A stretch of 58,544 nucleotides of DNA, taken from the NCBI GenBank assembly GCA_014801945.1, contig JAAVDF010000017.1, positions 140,622 to 199,165 on the forward strand, in the 5' to 3' direction. Of the stretch, positions 56,674-58,544 are shown one piece after another; position 1 is the stretch's first letter, and each line of letters opens with the position of its first letter. A program made the position numbers and the translations under genes. The DNA comes from Bacteroides sp. Lineage in GTDB: Bacteria; Bacteroidota; Bacteroidia; Bacteroidales; Muribaculaceae. The notes below the pieces were generated by a model. That model made no database searches, was not told the DNA's origin, and saw only the letters and a list, made by a program, of their open reading frames with translations.

Positions 56674-58544
56674 GTATGACGGGCATGTTATACATCTGTG
56701 GTGAAAGTCTACGCGGGGCGTAGTTGCCGACGAACCCCAGAGCGACTTGCAAGGTTCAAGTGGCAACGCTTGGGCGAGAAGAAGCAATAGCGAAATCGTG
56801 GCCTGACGAACAGAAATATGGTACAAAGGCGCATCAAGCGGACAAGCTGGCAAATGACAGCAAAGTTCCTAAAGGCAACCGTAACCTTGATGCGTAAACC
56901 ATGCAGGTAAACGAGGAAAGATGTATGGCTTATCCCGTGAGGTCTCGGCAATCCGCAAGGATAGTAACAACGAATGTCGAGGAGTCAGCAGAGGCCGAAG
57001 TAGCCGACCACGTGTTGGTCAAGGCGAAGGGCCGAATAATTTGTAACGTTAATCAAAAATGTATGTTCCGAAAGAATAGCCGACGGTCGGGAAGAAGTGA
57101 AACGTCAATGAACTGACCCCACACAAGGAGTTAGGCGTAGACTTACGGAAGCGGAAATTAAGAAAGACGGAAGATGAAACTAATCGAAAGGATACTTACC
57201 AAAGAGAACGTTCGTATAGCTCTTGAAAAGGTAATCGCCAATAATGGAGCGGCAGGCATAGACTGTATGAAGGTCGAAGACCTGCGCGACTATATGAACG
57301 CAAATTGGTCAAGTATCAAGCAGTCAATCCTCGAGCGGAGCTACAAACCAGCGCCTGTAAGGAGGGTAGAGATACCCAAGCCCAACGGAGGAGTCCGTAA
57401 ACTCGGCATTCCTACGGTAGTAGACCGGACTATCCAGCAATCCATCGTCCAAATCCTCACGCCCATATTTGAGGCAGAGTTCCAAGAAAACAGCTACGGC
57501 TTTCGCCCCGGCAGAAGCTGTGAGCAAGCAATTTTGAAACTCATAGAATATCTCAATGAGGGATATGAATGGATAGTGGATATAGATTTGGAGAAGTTCT
57601 TCGACAATGTACCTCAGGACAAGCTGATGAGCTATGTAGGCAGAGTCATCCACGACCCCGACACCGAGAGTCTGATACGCAAGTATCTCAAATCGGGAGT
57701 AATGGAAAATGGCATATACGAATCCACAGAACTCGGTACACCGCAGGGAGGCAATCTCTCACCCTTGCTGAGTAACGTAATGCTCAACGAACTTGATAAA
57801 GAACTGGTAAAACGAGGACTACGTTATGTACGTTATGCCGATGACTGTGTAATAGCCGTAGGCAGTAGTGCAAGCGCCAACCGAGTGATGCACACCATAA
57901 CCAAATGGATAGAGCAGAAACTCGGGCTAAAGGTCAACGCCACCAAAACTCATGTGTGCCGACCGAATAAACTCAAATACCTCGGATTTGGGTTCTATAA
58001 GTCACCGCAGACAAAGAAATGGACGGCACGACCCCATGAAACCTCAGTAGAGAAGTTCCAACGCAAGCTCAAGAAGCTATGCAAACGCTCGTGGAGTATC
58101 ACCATGACCGACCGTATCACGATGCTCAACTCCGTCACACGCGGATGGATAAACTACTTTGCCATCGGAGCCATGAAAAGCAAGATGAAAAAGATAGACG
58201 AACATCTTCGTACGATGTTGCGCAAGGTGATATGGAAACAATGGAAAACCCCACAGAAACGAGCCTGGGGACTCCGTAAACTTGGTATAAACAATGACTT
58301 AGCCAAAGAAACCTCCTATTGTGGCGACCGCTATGAATGGGTCGTAAGGAAAACCTGCGTTGCGAGGGCAATCTCGAAAGATATACTTAAACGCAGAGGT
58401 TTAGTCAGCTGCCTTGACTACTATTTGATTAGACATTCTTTGAAAACAAATTAAACCGCCGTATGCCGAACGGCACGTACGGTGGTGTGAGAGGAACGGA
58501 AACGAAAGTAGGTCAGAAAACTTTCGTTTCCCGACCTACTCGAT
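56674..58544 (+). mobile_element. Group IIC intron, 3' end at or next to window end
   Basis: Ribozyme plus reverse transcriptase. The 5' end GTATGACGGGCATG is close to the start of known group IIC introns such as the Oceanobacillus iheyensis one, with GUAUG in place of GUGYG. About 500 nt of ribozyme (domains I-III) come before the ORF. Domain V is at about 58454-58488 (ACCGCCGTATGCCGAACGGC), with the CGC triad typical of class C, and domain VI at about 58494-58544 has a perfect 12-bp stem (58498-58509 with 58520-58531). The last bases CCTACTCGAT end in AY as required. Insertion directly after a terminator stem is the known habit of class C introns. The right exon is not visible. Confidence 0.88.
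57174..58454 (+). CDS. ltrA: Group II intron reverse transcriptase/maturase (class C)
   Basis: 426 residues inside domain IV of the intron. RT blocks in order: IPKPNGGVRKLGIPTVVDR (about 63-81), SYGFRPGRSCEQAI, VDIDLEKFFDNV, GTPQGGNLSPLLSN and the catalytic YADD (about 221-224) in RYVRYADDCVIAVGSS. The maturase/X domain is seen in SITMTDRITMLNSVTRGWINYF and the basic C-terminus. No HNH endonuclease domain, as expected for class C. The stop codon abuts domain V. The frame is intact, so the element may be active. Confidence 0.94.
   Translation: MKLIERILTKENVRIALEKVIANNGAAGIDCMKVEDLRDYMNANWSSIKQSILERSYKPAPVRRVEIPKPNGGVRKLGIPTVVDRTIQQSIVQILTPIFEAEFQENSYGFRPGRSCEQAILKLIEYLNEGYEWIVDIDLEKFFDNVPQDKLMSYVGRVIHDPDTESLIRKYLKSGVMENGIYESTELGTPQGGNLSPLLSNVMLNELDKELVKRGLRYVRYADDCVIAVGSSASANRVMHTITKWIEQKLGLKVNATKTHVCRPNKLKYLGFGFYKSPQTKKWTARPHETSVEKFQRKLKKLCKRSWSITMTDRITMLNSVTRGWINYFAIGAMKSKMKKIDEHLRTMLRKVIWKQWKTPQKRAWGLRKLGINNDLAKETSYCGDRYEWVVRKTCVARAISKDILKRRGLVSCLDYYLIRHSLKTN

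Overview
This window looks like chromosomal DNA from a gut Bacteroidales bacterium, most likely close to the Muribaculaceae. The basis is two SusC/SusD pairs, Bacteroidota-type promoters (TTTG, about 19-22 bp, TAnnTTTG), several Bacteroidota-restricted families as I recognise them (DUF4831, DUF4923, DUF4493/PCMD, PL10, GH97), a split-gene complex I without NuoE/F/G, and an atpDCBEFHAG-ordered ATP synthase. The genus is inferred. The window opens inside a gene and closes at or near the 3' end of a group II intron.

Layout. 1-2.7 kb: GH97 alpha-glucosidase (cut by the window edge) and PL10 pectate lyase, both minus strand, separated by a long palindrome. 3-7.1 kb: housekeeping genes ruvX, def, an MFS exporter and ettA. 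7.3-12.1 kb: a SusC/SusD pair ended by a strong terminator. 12.2-14 kb: a minus-strand unit of a 3'-5' exonuclease, a tiny membrane protein and a formate/nitrite channel. 14.1-17.7 kb: an AT-rich accessory cluster of five secreted or membrane-anchored proteins of unknown function, two of them paralogs with an almost identical amphipathic C-terminal tail. 17.8-22.4 kb: biotin operon bioA-bioF-bioGC(fusion)-bioD on the minus strand. 22.6-23.2 kb: an outer-membrane beta-barrel protein.

23.7-41.5 kb is the main feature: one uninterrupted plus-strand array nuoA-B-CD-H, then atpD-C-B-E-F-H-A-G, then nuoI-J-K-L-M-N. A whole F1Fo ATP synthase operon sits inside a complex I operon. One clear promoter precedes nuoA, one strong hairpin follows nuoN, and two strong hairpins lie in gaps inside the atp block. 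The complex I lacks the NADH-oxidising module, and its NuoI carries a long Ala/Lys-rich tail. Both machines share the proton circuit, so joint transcription would tie proton pumping to ATP synthesis.

41.6-48.3 kb: murI, a large DUF4493/PCMD-type lipoprotein, a DUF4923 protein, and an overlapping trio of glycosyltransferase, phosphoribosyltransferase and HAD phosphatase. 48.4-53.6 kb: a second SusC/SusD pair with a clear promoter and terminator. 53.6-53.8 kb: a 231-bp element with 49-bp near-perfect inverted arms. 53.9-56.6 kb: bifunctional NAD(P)HX repair enzyme and a DUF4831 protein. 56.67-58.54 kb: a group IIC intron with its reverse transcriptase, inserted directly after the terminator of the preceding gene.
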